Assembly (NCBI RefSeq): GCF_036206005.1
Contig: NZ_CP108143.1
Location: 124,001 to 188,000 of the forward strand
Direction: 5' to 3'
Source: Streptomyces sp. NBC_00178
Lineage (GTDB): Bacteria > Actinomycetota > Actinomycetes > Streptomycetales > Streptomycetaceae
Length of the DNA: 64,000 nt
The notes beneath the pieces were generated by a model that searched no databases, had not been told where the DNA came from, and saw only the letters and a program-made list of their open reading frames with translations. This document shows positions 24,125 to 32,127 of this stretch, piece after piece. Every line of letters starts with the position of its first letter. Position 1 is the stretch's first letter. Made by a program: the position numbers and the translations under genes.

Positions 24125-24493
24125 CCGGGCCGAGGCCGAGTCACCCGGCCCTGTGTCCGGCGGACGACGGCCATGCTGCCGACGCCCGTGCGCGGGGGCG
24201 GCGTGCCCTCGGGCGGCGGTCCGCCGTGATGCGCTGACCTCGGTCCGTACGACGCGCGCGGGCCGGACGCCCGGCCAGGGAGCCCGGCCCGTGGCCCGTG
24301 CACGGTTCACGGAGGTCTCCGGCGCGCTCGTTCCAGGCTCGTTCACGGTGCGCCGGCCCGTACGCCGCCTCGGCAGACGACTCCGGATCCGGATCCGGAA
24401 TGGCGTACCGCCCACCGTCACACGCATGGAGCCGCTGCCGTCGCCCGTCCCTGGCCGGAGCCGTGCGGACGGATCCGGCCGAGCGTGCTCAGC
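24125..24493. other. intergenic between converging genes
   Basis: About 370 bases between the cupredoxin and SEDS genes, very GC-rich. No gene or convincing terminator could be picked out. Confidence 0.35.
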
Positions 24494-25930
24494 TCATCGT
24501 CGGCCGGAGGGCTCCCGGACCGGCGCGTGGTCCGGCTCGGGCGACGGAGCCGGTGCGGGTCGGCGCGCGGCATCACTGATCCGGATCAGGATGCCCACGA
24601 GAGCCCAGTTGGCGATGACGGAGGAACCGCCGTACGCCACGAACGGCAGCGTCATCCCGGTCAGCGGGATCAGGCCCATGACGCCTCCCGCGACCACGAA
24701 GACCTGGAGCCCGAAAGCTCCCGAGAGGCCTGCCGCGAGCAGTTTCCCGAACGGGTCGCGGGCGGCGAGCGCCGTGCGGATCCCCCGCTCCACGATCAGG
24801 CCGTACACGAGCAGGATGGCCATGACACCGGTGAGACCCAGCTCCTCGGCGAACGCGGCCAGGATGAAGTCGGAGTTGGCGGCGAATCCGATGAGGTCGG
24901 AGTCTCCCTGGCCCAGTCCCGTGCCGAGGACGCCGCCGGAGCCGAAGGCCCACAGTGCCTCCATGGACTGCTCGGAGTGACCCACCACTCCCTGCCTGCT
25001 GAGGCTGTATTCACGCAGCGGGTCCAGCCACGCCTGAACCCGCTGCTGGACGTGCGACTCGAAGGAGGCGACCCCCACCGCGCCGCCCGCGGCCATGAGC
25101 AGGCCGAAGACGATCCAGCTGGTGCGCTCGGTGGCCACGTACACCATGACGACGAACATCCCGAAGAACAGCAGCGACGTGCCCAGGTCGGTCTCGAAGA
25201 CCAGGATCAGGATGGACATCGCCCAGACCACGAGAATGGGACCGAGATCGCGGCCGCGGGGCAGATGCAGACCCAGGAACCGGCGGCTGGCCAGCGCCAT
25301 CGCGTCCCTCTTCACCATGAGGTACCCGGCGAAGAAGACGGCGATGACGATCTTCACGAACTCCCCCGGCTGCAGTGTGCCGAGCCCGGGGATCCTGATC
25401 CAGATCTTCGCCCCGTAGCTGTCGGCGCTCAGTCCGGGTACGAGGGGGAGCACGAGCAGGATCATGGACAGTGCCATGGAGATGTAGGTATAACGCTGCA
25501 GGACACGGTGATCCTTGAGGAGGACAACCACCGCCACGAAGAGCGCCATACCGAGCGCGGAGTTGAGGAGCTGCCGGGGCGACGCCTCGAAGAACTCACC
25601 GCGTGCCTGGAGCCGTTCGGACTGGTCCAGCCGCCAGATGAGCACGAGGCCGAGGCCGTTCAGCAGCGCGGCCAGGGGTAACAGCAGCGGATCAGCGAAC
25701 GGCGCGAACCGACGGACCACGAGATGGCCGACACCTGCCAGGACGCCGATTCCGAGTCCGTACGCGAGCAGGCCCGCAGGGAGGCCGCCGTCGAGGGCGA
25801 GGCCCACGTTGGCGTAGGCCAGTACAGGGATGAGGACGGCCAGCGCCAGCAGGCCGAGCTCGGTGTTGCGCCAGTTCTCCCCGCCGGCTGCGGGCGTGGA
25901 GTGCGCCGAGACGCCTGAATGCCTGCTCAT
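24494..25930 (-). CDS. SEDS-family peptidoglycan polymerase (FtsW/RodA/SpoVE-like), orphan
   Basis: A 478-residue membrane protein with about ten transmembrane helices. SEDS signatures are GAKIWIRIPGLGTLQPGEFVKI, ILVFETDLGTSLLFFG (with the key Asp), GTGLGQGDSDLIGFAANSDFILAAFAEELG and LPFVAYGGSSVIANW. SEDS proteins polymerise glycan strands with a class B PBP. The start was set at the ATG with GAAAGG upstream (an in-frame GTG at 25957 is possible). No PBP gene lies beside it, unlike the main rodA/pbpA and ftsW loci, so this is probably an extra sporulation- or stress-related copy. Confidence 0.9.
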   Translation of the reverse strand: MSRHSGVSAHSTPAAGGENWRNTELGLLALAVLIPVLAYANVGLALDGGLPAGLLAYGLGIGVLAGVGHLVVRRFAPFADPLLLPLAALLNGLGLVLIWRLDQSERLQARGEFFEASPRQLLNSALGMALFVAVVVLLKDHRVLQRYTYISMALSMILLVLPLVPGLSADSYGAKIWIRIPGLGTLQPGEFVKIVIAVFFAGYLMVKRDAMALASRRFLGLHLPRGRDLGPILVVWAMSILILVFETDLGTSLLFFGMFVVMVYVATERTSWIVFGLLMAAGGAVGVASFESHVQQRVQAWLDPLREYSLSRQGVVGHSEQSMEALWAFGSGGVLGTGLGQGDSDLIGFAANSDFILAAFAEELGLTGVMAILLVYGLIVERGIRTALAARDPFGKLLAAGLSGAFGLQVFVVAGGVMGLIPLTGMTLPFVAYGGSSVIANWALVGILIRISDAARRPAPAPSPEPDHAPVREPSGRR

Positions 25931-26324
25931 CACTGTCGGCCTTTCGCTGCTTCCCACGACTCACCGCGCAGTGGCCCAAGCCCTGCAACCGAGGCACTGC
26001 ACACCTCGATGCCGCCACCGGCGCGGTCCTGGCTTGCCGCCGACGCGAGGATCGCGGTCTGCGGTCGTGCCCGCGAAGACACCGAAATCGATCATCCGGT
26101 TCCCGTCGACGGCCGCCCGCGCCCGGCAGGTCCGACTGCGCGCGATACGGGTTGCGTGCGGCAGGGCGCACGCGCCGTCGCCGGTGCGGCACTCGGTGCG
26201 CGCACCGGCCCGCCCGGAGGGTGGCCACCCTCCGGGCGGCGGCACGGGCGCCCGAGCGGCCGGTACCCACCCGTACCGCGCGTATGAGCCGGCCCGGTCC
26301 GGCTTCCGCCGGCCGAGACCGCGT
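25931..26324. other. intergenic region with a 30-base palindrome
   Basis: No gene seen. A perfect palindrome (15+15 bases, CCGCCCGGAGGGTGG and its complement) occupies 26210-26239, about 85 bases past the stop of the DUF308 gene and probably acts as its terminator. The SEDS gene promoter should lie near 25935-26000. Confidence 0.5.
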
Positions 26325-26885
26325 TCACGCCCTCGCGCGGCCGCGCCCCAGGCGAAGGGCGGACACGAGGAAGAAGACGCCGCCGAGGAACGCGTAGCCG
26401 GCCAGGCTGCTCAGCGAGGCCCCGTCACCACCCGACTGGGCGATGAACGACGCTCCGGCCAGGGTGGAGATGAAGCCGCTGGCGATCATCGCCCACTGGC
26501 CTCCGAGCGCGCGCCGGGTCGCGCCGACGACGAGTTGGGTCACGCCCGCGGTGATCGCCCAGGCGCCCCAGACCCGCAGCACGGCGGGGACGCCCGAGGT
26601 CGCGGCGATGGCCAGACCGATACCTGTGAGGGCGCTGAGCACGGTGTTCACGTAAAGACCGCTCACCGATCCGCCGTTCACCCGTGCGGACCTGATGTCG
26701 ATGACCGCGCACGCCACGTCGAACAACGGGTAGATCACCAGCAGTACGACCGTGACCGCGCCCAATGTGCCCGCGAACGCGACCAGAAGCGCGGCCCAGA
26801 CCGCGGCGAACGCGAAGCGCAGGAAGTAGAGCGTGCGCAGGGCATCGGAGGCATGGGGACGAGTGGCGCCGACGAGGGTGTCCAT
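26325..26885 (-). CDS. DUF308/HdeD-like membrane protein
   Basis: A 186-residue protein with six hydrophobic helices in pairs (YFLRFAFAAVWAALLVAFAG, AVTVVLLVIYPLFDVACAV, LYVNTVLSALTGIGLAI, VWGAWAITAGVTQLVVGA, WAMIASGFISTLAGASFI, GYAFLGGVFFLVSALRLG), the layout of DUF308/HdeD. RRALGGQWAMIASG matches the family's most conserved loop. The ATG follows AAAGGAAC. It is divergent from a TetR gene across a control region with twin operators, so it is probably the regulator's target. Function in stress or detergent tolerance is only a family-level suggestion. Confidence 0.8.
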   Translation of the reverse strand: MDTLVGATRPHASDALRTLYFLRFAFAAVWAALLVAFAGTLGAVTVVLLVIYPLFDVACAVIDIRSARVNGGSVSGLYVNTVLSALTGIGLAIAATSGVPAVLRVWGAWAITAGVTQLVVGATRRALGGQWAMIASGFISTLAGASFIAQSGGDGASLSSLAGYAFLGGVFFLVSALRLGRGRARA

Positions 26886-26984
26886 GGGAGTTCCTTTCAG
26901 GCAGGGCGTGTCGCGGTCGGCCGGCCGGGCCGTCAGGGGCCTGCTGCCCACGTACCGACCGGCGTGCGGAGACCCGCCCCTTGA

Positions 26985-27060
26985 CGAGGGAGAACGTTCG
27001 GTCTCCTCGGGTATTCAAGAGGACGGGATCCACGACGTCAAGACCGAACGTTCTCCCTCG
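26985..27060. promoter_or_regulatory. paired 20-base inverted operators between DUF308 and TetR genes
   Basis: The sequence CGAGGGAGAACGTTCGGTCT (26985-27004) reappears as its exact complement at 27041-27060, with 36 bases between. Each copy centres on the palindrome GAACGTTC. A TTGACG lies beside each copy (26981-26986 reading right, and 27042-27037 reading left), as expected of -35 boxes next to operators. This is a strong candidate binding site for the adjacent TetR protein. Confidence 0.75.
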
Positions 27061-27081
27061 CTGGTGAGGTAGCCTGACCGC

Positions 27082-27666
27082 ATGAGTGAGGGCACAGGAG
27101 GCGGCAGTACGTCGGCTGCGCGGGCACGGCTGCTGGACGCGGCGACCAGGGTCTTCTACCTGGAGGGAATCCACTCCGTCGGCGTCGACCGGGTCATCGC
27201 CGAGGCACAGGTCACCCGGGCCACGCTGTACCGGCACTTCGCGGGCAAGGACGACCTCGTCCTCGCCTATCTCGACCGAGCCGACCGGGGAATCCGAGCG
27301 GGCGTCGAGGCGGCTCGGGCGGGAAAGGGGTCGGCCGCCGACGAGGTGCGGGCGGTCGGCCGATTCATCACCGAGGGCATCCAGAGCCCAGGGTTCCGCG
27401 GCTGCGCCTTCCTCAACGCCGCGGCGGAATACCCCGATCCCGCCCACCCCATCCACCAGGCCGTCCTGGCCCACCGTCAGTGGTTCCTGGATACGGTCAC
27501 CGCGTTGCTGGAGCAGGTCGGCGACATACCTGCCGTCGAAGCCGGCCGGCACCTCGTCATGCTCCGGGACGGCGCCATGGCCGGCGGCTGCCTCTTCGAC
27601 CCGAGGCTGATCTCCGAGAGTTTCCTGCTGGGGGTCGAGGGAATTCTGCGGGCACGCGGAGCCTGA
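27082..27666 (+). CDS. TetR-family repressor
   Basis: A 194-residue regulator. The helix-turn-helix is ARLLDAATRVFYLEGIHSVGVDRVIAEAQVTRATLYRHFAGKDDLV. The C-terminal domain has FRGCAFLNAAAEYPDPAHPI, typical of the TetR_C_16-like group that responds to quaternary or aromatic compounds. A possible -10 (TAGCCT, 27068) sits 8 bases before the ATG, suggesting a leaderless or near-leaderless message. The twin operators at 26985-27060 indicate repression of itself and of the DUF308 gene. Confidence 0.88.
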   Translation: MSEGTGGGSTSAARARLLDAATRVFYLEGIHSVGVDRVIAEAQVTRATLYRHFAGKDDLVLAYLDRADRGIRAGVEAARAGKGSAADEVRAVGRFITEGIQSPGFRGCAFLNAAAEYPDPAHPIHQAVLAHRQWFLDTVTALLEQVGDIPAVEAGRHLVMLRDGAMAGGCLFDPRLISESFLLGVEGILRARGA

Positions 27667-27722
27667 CGCACGATCGGGAAAACGGACTTGCGGGTCCTGC
27701 GGCAGGCTGTCAGCCTCTCGGC

Positions 27723-28433
27723 ATGCGCTCGCGAACCGTCGCAACGTCCGACGTGGACGGCACCGAGAAGGTAGCCGTGGTGATCGATGTGATGCGGGCG
27801 TTCACCACTGCGGCGTGGGTCTTCCACCGCGGGGCGGACAGGATAGTCCTCGCCGCCGACGGCGACCGGGCACTGGCACTCAAGGCGTCGAATCCCGGCT
27901 GGCTCGCGCTCAAGGACGGGACGCCCGCACGCGGCTTCGACCTGACCAACTCGCCGGAACTGGTCAGGCGCGCCGACCTTGCCGGGCGGACCGTCGTACA
28001 GACGACGACCGCAGGTACGGTCGGGGCGCTCGCGGTCACCGAGGCCGAGTGGGCGCTCTGCGGCAGTTTCGTCGTGGCAGGTGCGACGGCCCGCCTCCTG
28101 GCGAGCACCGGCGCCGACGCGGTGACCTTCGTGGCGACCGGCGAGGGCGGCCGAGCAGCGGAGGATCGGGCCTGCGCCGACTACCTGGCAGAACTGTTGG
28201 GCGGAGGCCACGTCGACCCTGCGCCCTATGTCCGACGGGCCCGGGACTCCACCGCCGCCCAGGAGCTGCGTGACGGGCGCCGCCATGGAAGTCGCTCCGC
28301 CGATGTGGGGTTGTGCCTAGAGGTGGACCGCTTCGACTTCGCCATGAGGGTCACACTCAAGGCCGGGATGGCGGTCCTGCGACCGGTTGCCGCCCGGCCG
28401 GGTGCGGGGCTCGCCGGACACCGGGCACGGTGA
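27723..28433 (+). CDS. 2-phosphosulfolactate phosphatase (ComB) family protein
   Basis: A 236-residue ComB-like protein. VAVVIDVMRAFTTAAWVFHRGADRIVLA at residues 17-44 and VVQTTTAGTVGAL near 100 are the conserved active-site strands; VTFVATGEGGRAAEDRACADYLAELL and LCLEVDRFDFAM complete the match. ComB removes phosphate from 2-phosphosulfolactate in coenzyme M synthesis. In actinobacteria, which do not make coenzyme M, the true substrate is unknown. It follows the TetR gene by 56 bases and may be co-transcribed with it. Confidence 0.85.
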   Translation: MRSRTVATSDVDGTEKVAVVIDVMRAFTTAAWVFHRGADRIVLAADGDRALALKASNPGWLALKDGTPARGFDLTNSPELVRRADLAGRTVVQTTTAGTVGALAVTEAEWALCGSFVVAGATARLLASTGADAVTFVATGEGGRAAEDRACADYLAELLGGGHVDPAPYVRRARDSTAAQELRDGRRHGSRSADVGLCLEVDRFDFAMRVTLKAGMAVLRPVAARPGAGLAGHRAR

Positions 28434-28552
28434 CCGGCGAGCCCCGCTCCCCCACCGGCTCGCCACGGCCCCGCAACACGCCGGCCACGGCCCCGTGAAC
28501 GGACCACCGATCGCCGGCAGCCGGAGCGAAGCGCCGGTGACGCCTCCTTCCG

Positions 28553-29279
28553 TCAGGCCAGGAGGCCGTTCAGCCACTGCTGCCAGGCGGCCTCGGCTCC
28601 ATCCGTATCCGGTCCGAACAGGTGGTGGAACATCAGCAGGACACCCGAGCCGAAGTGGAAGGTGTAGATGCCGTCGGCGGTACGGACCGCGATCCGCTCG
28701 TCGTCGGCCCAGACGACCTCGCCGTCCATCGGTGCCAGGCCGGACGGTTCGGCATGCGCCCGCGCACCGGCCGGGACCGGGACGGTCAGCGCCAGCCCGT
28801 GCGCGAGGGCCGCGCCGACGTCGCCCGCCGCCCTGCCGGGCGTCGGAACCATGGCGAACACGGGGAAGCCGGTCCGTCCGGGAAAACGGGTCAGGTACTC
28901 GCCGAGCGTGTGGAGGTGGAAGGGCCACCCGCGGCGCAGCGCGTCGTACTCGTCCTGCCAGTCGTCTCCGAGCAGGCCGCTGTGGACCACGCGGAGGACG
29001 GTACTGCCCTGCTCCTTCCCCTCGATCAGGTACTCGAAGGCCGTCCTCGCCGGGAGATGTCCGGGTCGCGAGGCGTCTGCCGGGTTCGTAGGCCGTGATC
29101 ACGGCCTGCTCACGGTGCCCCGCGATGTCCATCGACGCGACACCGCCTTCCCGGGGTTCCACCTCGTTGCGGCCCATGAACCAGGAGTCGATGCCCGGGC
29201 CTGTGGCGATGGCCTGCCAGACCTCGTCCGGGCCCACCGGCAGGGTCGTCTCCAGCTCGATCTCGAATGGGTGCGTCAT
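28553..29279 (-). pseudogene. SRPBCC/AHSA1-family protein with a frameshift
   Basis: The N-terminal third (MTHPFEIELETTLPVGPDEV to EPGRRLATRTSPGEDG) ends in one frame. The rest (FEYLIEGKEQGSTVLRVVHSGLLGDDWQDEYDAL to WQQWLNGLLA) continues in another, with the switch near 29040-29055. Joined, they make an ordinary AHSA1 domain protein of about 240 residues. Either one base was gained or lost in the genome or the sequence has an error. The ATG overlaps the stop of the upstream ArsR gene (ATGA), the classical ArsR-SRPBCC pair. Confidence 0.75.
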
Positions 29280-29950
29280 GATCGCTCTTCCTGTTCGGCT
29301 GACGGTTCTTGTTCGTTGCCCCCCATGGCTTCCGACAGCGGGCCGGGCCCACTCGACGGAACGTCCGGACGGGCGTCGGGGATCTGGTGCACGCCGACGA
29401 TCACGCGGTTGCGCCGGCCTCCCGGGGCGGACTCGTCGTGGTAGCGGCCGACCAGGGCAGCCACCGCCTCGGTGAGCTCCTCGGCGAAGGCCGACCGGTC
29501 GGCCGCGGACGCGAAGCGCACCTCGGCATCGATCCCGAAGCTCGCGACCCGCCGCTGGGCCCGGGCGGCGCCGGTCAGCAGTGCGCCGACCTCTCGCACC
29601 ATCCGGGCCCCCAGCGCCAGAAGCCAGTGTCCGGAGAGCTGGTCGGGGGACCGGGAGGGATCCGGGCTGACGGCTGCCAGGGCGCTGGGCGAGATCACGT
29701 AGGAGGAGGCGGTGGCGCGGTACACGCGCTCGGTGACATTGCCCTTGCGCCGCTCCTCGGCGAGCTCGACGAGTCCGTGGCGCTCCAGCTCCTTCAGGTG
29801 GTAGTTGACCTTCTGCCGAGGCAGCCCCAGGCGCGCGGCCAGCATGGCCGCGGACCCCGGCTCGGTCAGGGCGGCGAGGATCCGGGACCGCATGGGGTCC
29901 AGGGATGCCATCGCCGCGGCGGGCTCTTCGATCACAGCTACATCCAGCAC
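29276..29950 (-). CDS. ArsR-type winged-helix regulator
   Basis: About 224 residues. The DNA-binding domain is near the start (DPMRSRILAALTEPGSAAMLAARLGLPRQKVNYHLKELERHGLVEL, then a wing with RRKGNVTERVYRATA). The remainder is a helical domain of unknown role ending in a polar tail. GTG at 29950 or 29935 could be the start; GGGGGAG lies just upstream. It is coupled by ATGA to the SRPBCC gene and preceded by a nested palindrome that is likely its own operator. Such pairs usually sense small hydrophobic ligands. Confidence 0.85.
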   Translation of the reverse strand: MLDVAVIEEPAAAMASLDPMRSRILAALTEPGSAAMLAARLGLPRQKVNYHLKELERHGLVELAEERRKGNVTERVYRATASSYVISPSALAAVSPDPSRSPDQLSGHWLLALGARMVREVGALLTGAARAQRRVASFGIDAEVRFASAADRSAFAEELTEAVAALVGRYHDESAPGGRRNRVIVGVHQIPDARPDVPSSGPGPLSEAMGGNEQEPSAEQEERS

Positions 29951-29967
29951 TCCCCCAGGATTACCCG

Positions 29968-30001
29968 GACAATAATTCTTGTCAAGACAAAAAATATTGT
30001 C
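29968..30001. promoter_or_regulatory. nested palindromic operator and promoter of the ArsR operon
   Basis: An outer inverted repeat GACAATA...TATTGTC (29968-29974, 29995-30001) encloses an inner TTGTC-AA-GACAA (29979-29990). The region is strikingly AT-rich for this genome. On the minus strand TTGACA, 16 bases, then TAATCC gives a plausible promoter that overlaps the palindromes. Beyond it, 30002-30317 holds the vanR upstream region, with no other recognised element. Confidence 0.65.
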
Positions 30002-30317
30002 GGTGCATCTCGGGCCGCTCGTTCGACGGGTGGAGTCGAGTGCCCGTGAAGGGTTCGTCGGGCTTCGCCCGGAAGGCGCACGGCGCAACCCGTCTCCGGT
30101 GCACACAGGGGCTCGACCGGCGAAGCGTCCGACGTTCACGGGGGGGGGCGGGCGTCCACGAACGCGGCCGGCGCGCGAGTACGTCCGGCCACTGCCGTTC
30201 CGGACGCCGGACTCGGCGCGTTCCCGGGACCGGCCCGGAGATGCGGCACAACGGTGGCTGCGGCTCCCCGGAGCTTTCGATACGCCGACGATATGTGGCG
30301 GCTCGTAACCTCGGGTC

Positions 30318-31013
30318 ATGCGAGTGCTGATCGTCGAGGACGAGCCCTACATGGCGGAAGCCATCCGTGACGGCCTGCGCCTGGAGGCGATCGCGTCCGA
30401 CGTCGCCGGTGACGGTGACACCGCCTGGGAGCTGCTGAGCACGAACACGTACGACATCGCCGTCCTCGACCGCGACATTCCCGGCCCCTCCGGCGATGAG
30501 ATCGCCGAACGCATCGTCCGCTCCGGCAGCGGCATGCCGATCCTCATGCTCACCGCCGCCGACCGGCTCGACGACAAGGCTTCGGGCTTCGGACTCGGCG
30601 CCGACGACTACCTCACCAAGCCGTTCGAGCTCCGCGAGCTCGTACTCAGACTCAGAGCGCTCGACCGCAGGCGTGCGCACAACCGGCCTCCCGTGCGGGA
30701 GATCGCGGGCCTGCGGCTCGATCCGTTCCGCCGCGAGGTCCACCGCGACGGCAGGCACGTCGCACTGACCAGGAAGCAGTTCGCGGTGCTCGAAGTCCTC
30801 GTCGCCGCCGAGGGCGGTGTCGTCAGCGCCGAGGAGCTCCTGGAGCGGGCGTGGGACGTGAACGCCGACCCCTTCACCAACGCCGTGCGCATCACGGTCT
30901 CGGCCCTGCGCAAGAGACTCGGCGAACCCCAGGTCATCGCCACGGTGTCCGGCGCCGGGTACCGCATCGACGCGCATCCCGCTCGCATCCGGGAGGGCAG
31001 GGAACGTGGCTAG
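30318..31013 (+). CDS. vanR: VanR-type response regulator
   Basis: A 231-residue OmpR/PhoB-family regulator. The receiver has the acidic pair Glu7-Asp8, phospho-acceptor Asp51 (DIAVLDRDIPGPSGDE), Thr in MLTAADR and Lys in DYLTKPFELREL. The winged helix ends with ISTV-like 'VIATVSGAGYRID'. As I recall it, the S. coelicolor VanR reads almost the same along its whole length. VanR switches on vancomycin-resistance genes when VanS detects a glycopeptide. Its TGA overlaps the vanS start. Confidence 0.85.
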   Translation: MRVLIVEDEPYMAEAIRDGLRLEAIASDVAGDGDTAWELLSTNTYDIAVLDRDIPGPSGDEIAERIVRSGSGMPILMLTAADRLDDKASGFGLGADDYLTKPFELRELVLRLRALDRRRAHNRPPVREIAGLRLDPFRREVHRDGRHVALTRKQFAVLEVLVAAEGGVVSAEELLERAWDVNADPFTNAVRITVSALRKRLGEPQVIATVSGAGYRIDAHPARIREGRERG

Positions 31014-32127
31014 GCGGCCAGGGCTCAGCGTCCGCTTCAAACTCACTCTCAGCTACGCCGGGTTCCTCATGATCGCCGGCATCCTGCTGCTCGCGGCGGT
31101 GTGGGTGTTCCTCCTGCGCTACGTCCCCGACCGCGCGATGCTGATCAACCCCGACGACAGACTCCGTGGCGTCTTTCCCGTCCGGTCCGCCCTCCTGGAC
31201 GTCTTCGCTCCGAGGGCGGCAGCCGTCCTGGCGTTCCTGCTGGTGTTCGGTCTCGTGGGTGGGTGGATCCTCGCCGGTCGCATGCTCGCGCCGCTGACCC
31301 GGATCACGGACGCCACCGGCATGGTCGCGAAAGGCGCGCTCTCGCACCGGATCCGGCTGCCCGGGCGCAGGGACGAGTTCCGTGAGCTCGCCGACGCCTT
31401 CGACACCATGCTCGTCCGCCTCGAAGATCACGTGGCCGAGCAGCGGAGGTTCGCGGCCAACGCCTCCCACGAACTGCGCACCCCGCTGGCCGTCTCGCAG
31501 GCGCTTCTCGACGTGGCCCGCAAGGATCCGGAACAGGACCTGAGCAAGGTGATCGACCGTCTGTACGCGGTCAATGCGCGGGCGATCGACCTGACCGAGG
31601 CGCTGCTCGTGCTCAGCCGCGCCGATCAGAGGACCTTCGTCCGGGAGACCGTGGACCTCTCCCTGCTCGCGGAGGAGGCCATCGAGACGCTGCTCCCACT
31701 CGCCGAGAGACGTGGTGTCGGGATCGAGACCGCCGGCGGGATCGCCCCGGCTTTCGGCTCACCGGCACTCCTGCTGCAGTTGACGACGAACCTCGTCCAC
31801 AACGCGATCGTGCACAACCTGCCTTCCGGGGGACGGGTGTGGCTCAGCACGGAAGTGAACTCCGGGTACGGGGTGCTGACGGTCGAGAACCGCGGCGGGA
31901 AACTCTCCGCCCGGTCGGTGTCGACCCTCACCGAGCCCTTCCAGCGGGCCACCGAGCGGGTCCGCAACGACCACGCGGGGGTCGGACTGGGCCTGGCCAT
32001 CGTCAGGCGGATCACCGAGGTGCATGACGGCTCACTCACGATCGCCGCACGCGCCGAGGGCGGCCTCCGGATCACCGTTCGACTGCCCCTGCCACCCGCC
32101 CGATCCCCGAAGGACTCCGACCGATGA
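31006..32127 (+). CDS. vanS: VanS-type sensor histidine kinase
   Basis: A 373-residue membrane kinase. Two transmembrane helices (FLMIAGILLLAAVWVFLLRY; AAAVLAFLLVFGLVGGWILAG) flank a short extracytoplasmic loop of about 30 residues (PDRAMLINPDDRLRGVFPVR), as in S. coelicolor VanS, where that loop region binds vancomycin. HAMP, then the H-box ANASHELRTPLAVSQ (His about 156), N-box LVHNAIVHNLP and G-box GVGLGLAIVRR follow. It overlaps vanR by 8 bases and vanJ by 4, so the three are one unit. Ligand: a glycopeptide or related cell-wall signal, by analogy. Confidence 0.85.
   Translation: MARRPGLSVRFKLTLSYAGFLMIAGILLLAAVWVFLLRYVPDRAMLINPDDRLRGVFPVRSALLDVFAPRAAAVLAFLLVFGLVGGWILAGRMLAPLTRITDATGMVAKGALSHRIRLPGRRDEFRELADAFDTMLVRLEDHVAEQRRFAANASHELRTPLAVSQALLDVARKDPEQDLSKVIDRLYAVNARAIDLTEALLVLSRADQRTFVRETVDLSLLAEEAIETLLPLAERRGVGIETAGGIAPAFGSPALLLQLTTNLVHNAIVHNLPSGGRVWLSTEVNSGYGVLTVENRGGKLSARSVSTLTEPFQRATERVRNDHAGVGLGLAIVRRITEVHDGSLTIAARAEGGLRITVRLPLPPARSPKDSDR

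Noticed and set aside
30139..30148. Run of nine or more G near 30140
   Set aside because: Homopolymer in a non-coding region; no feature can be built on it.
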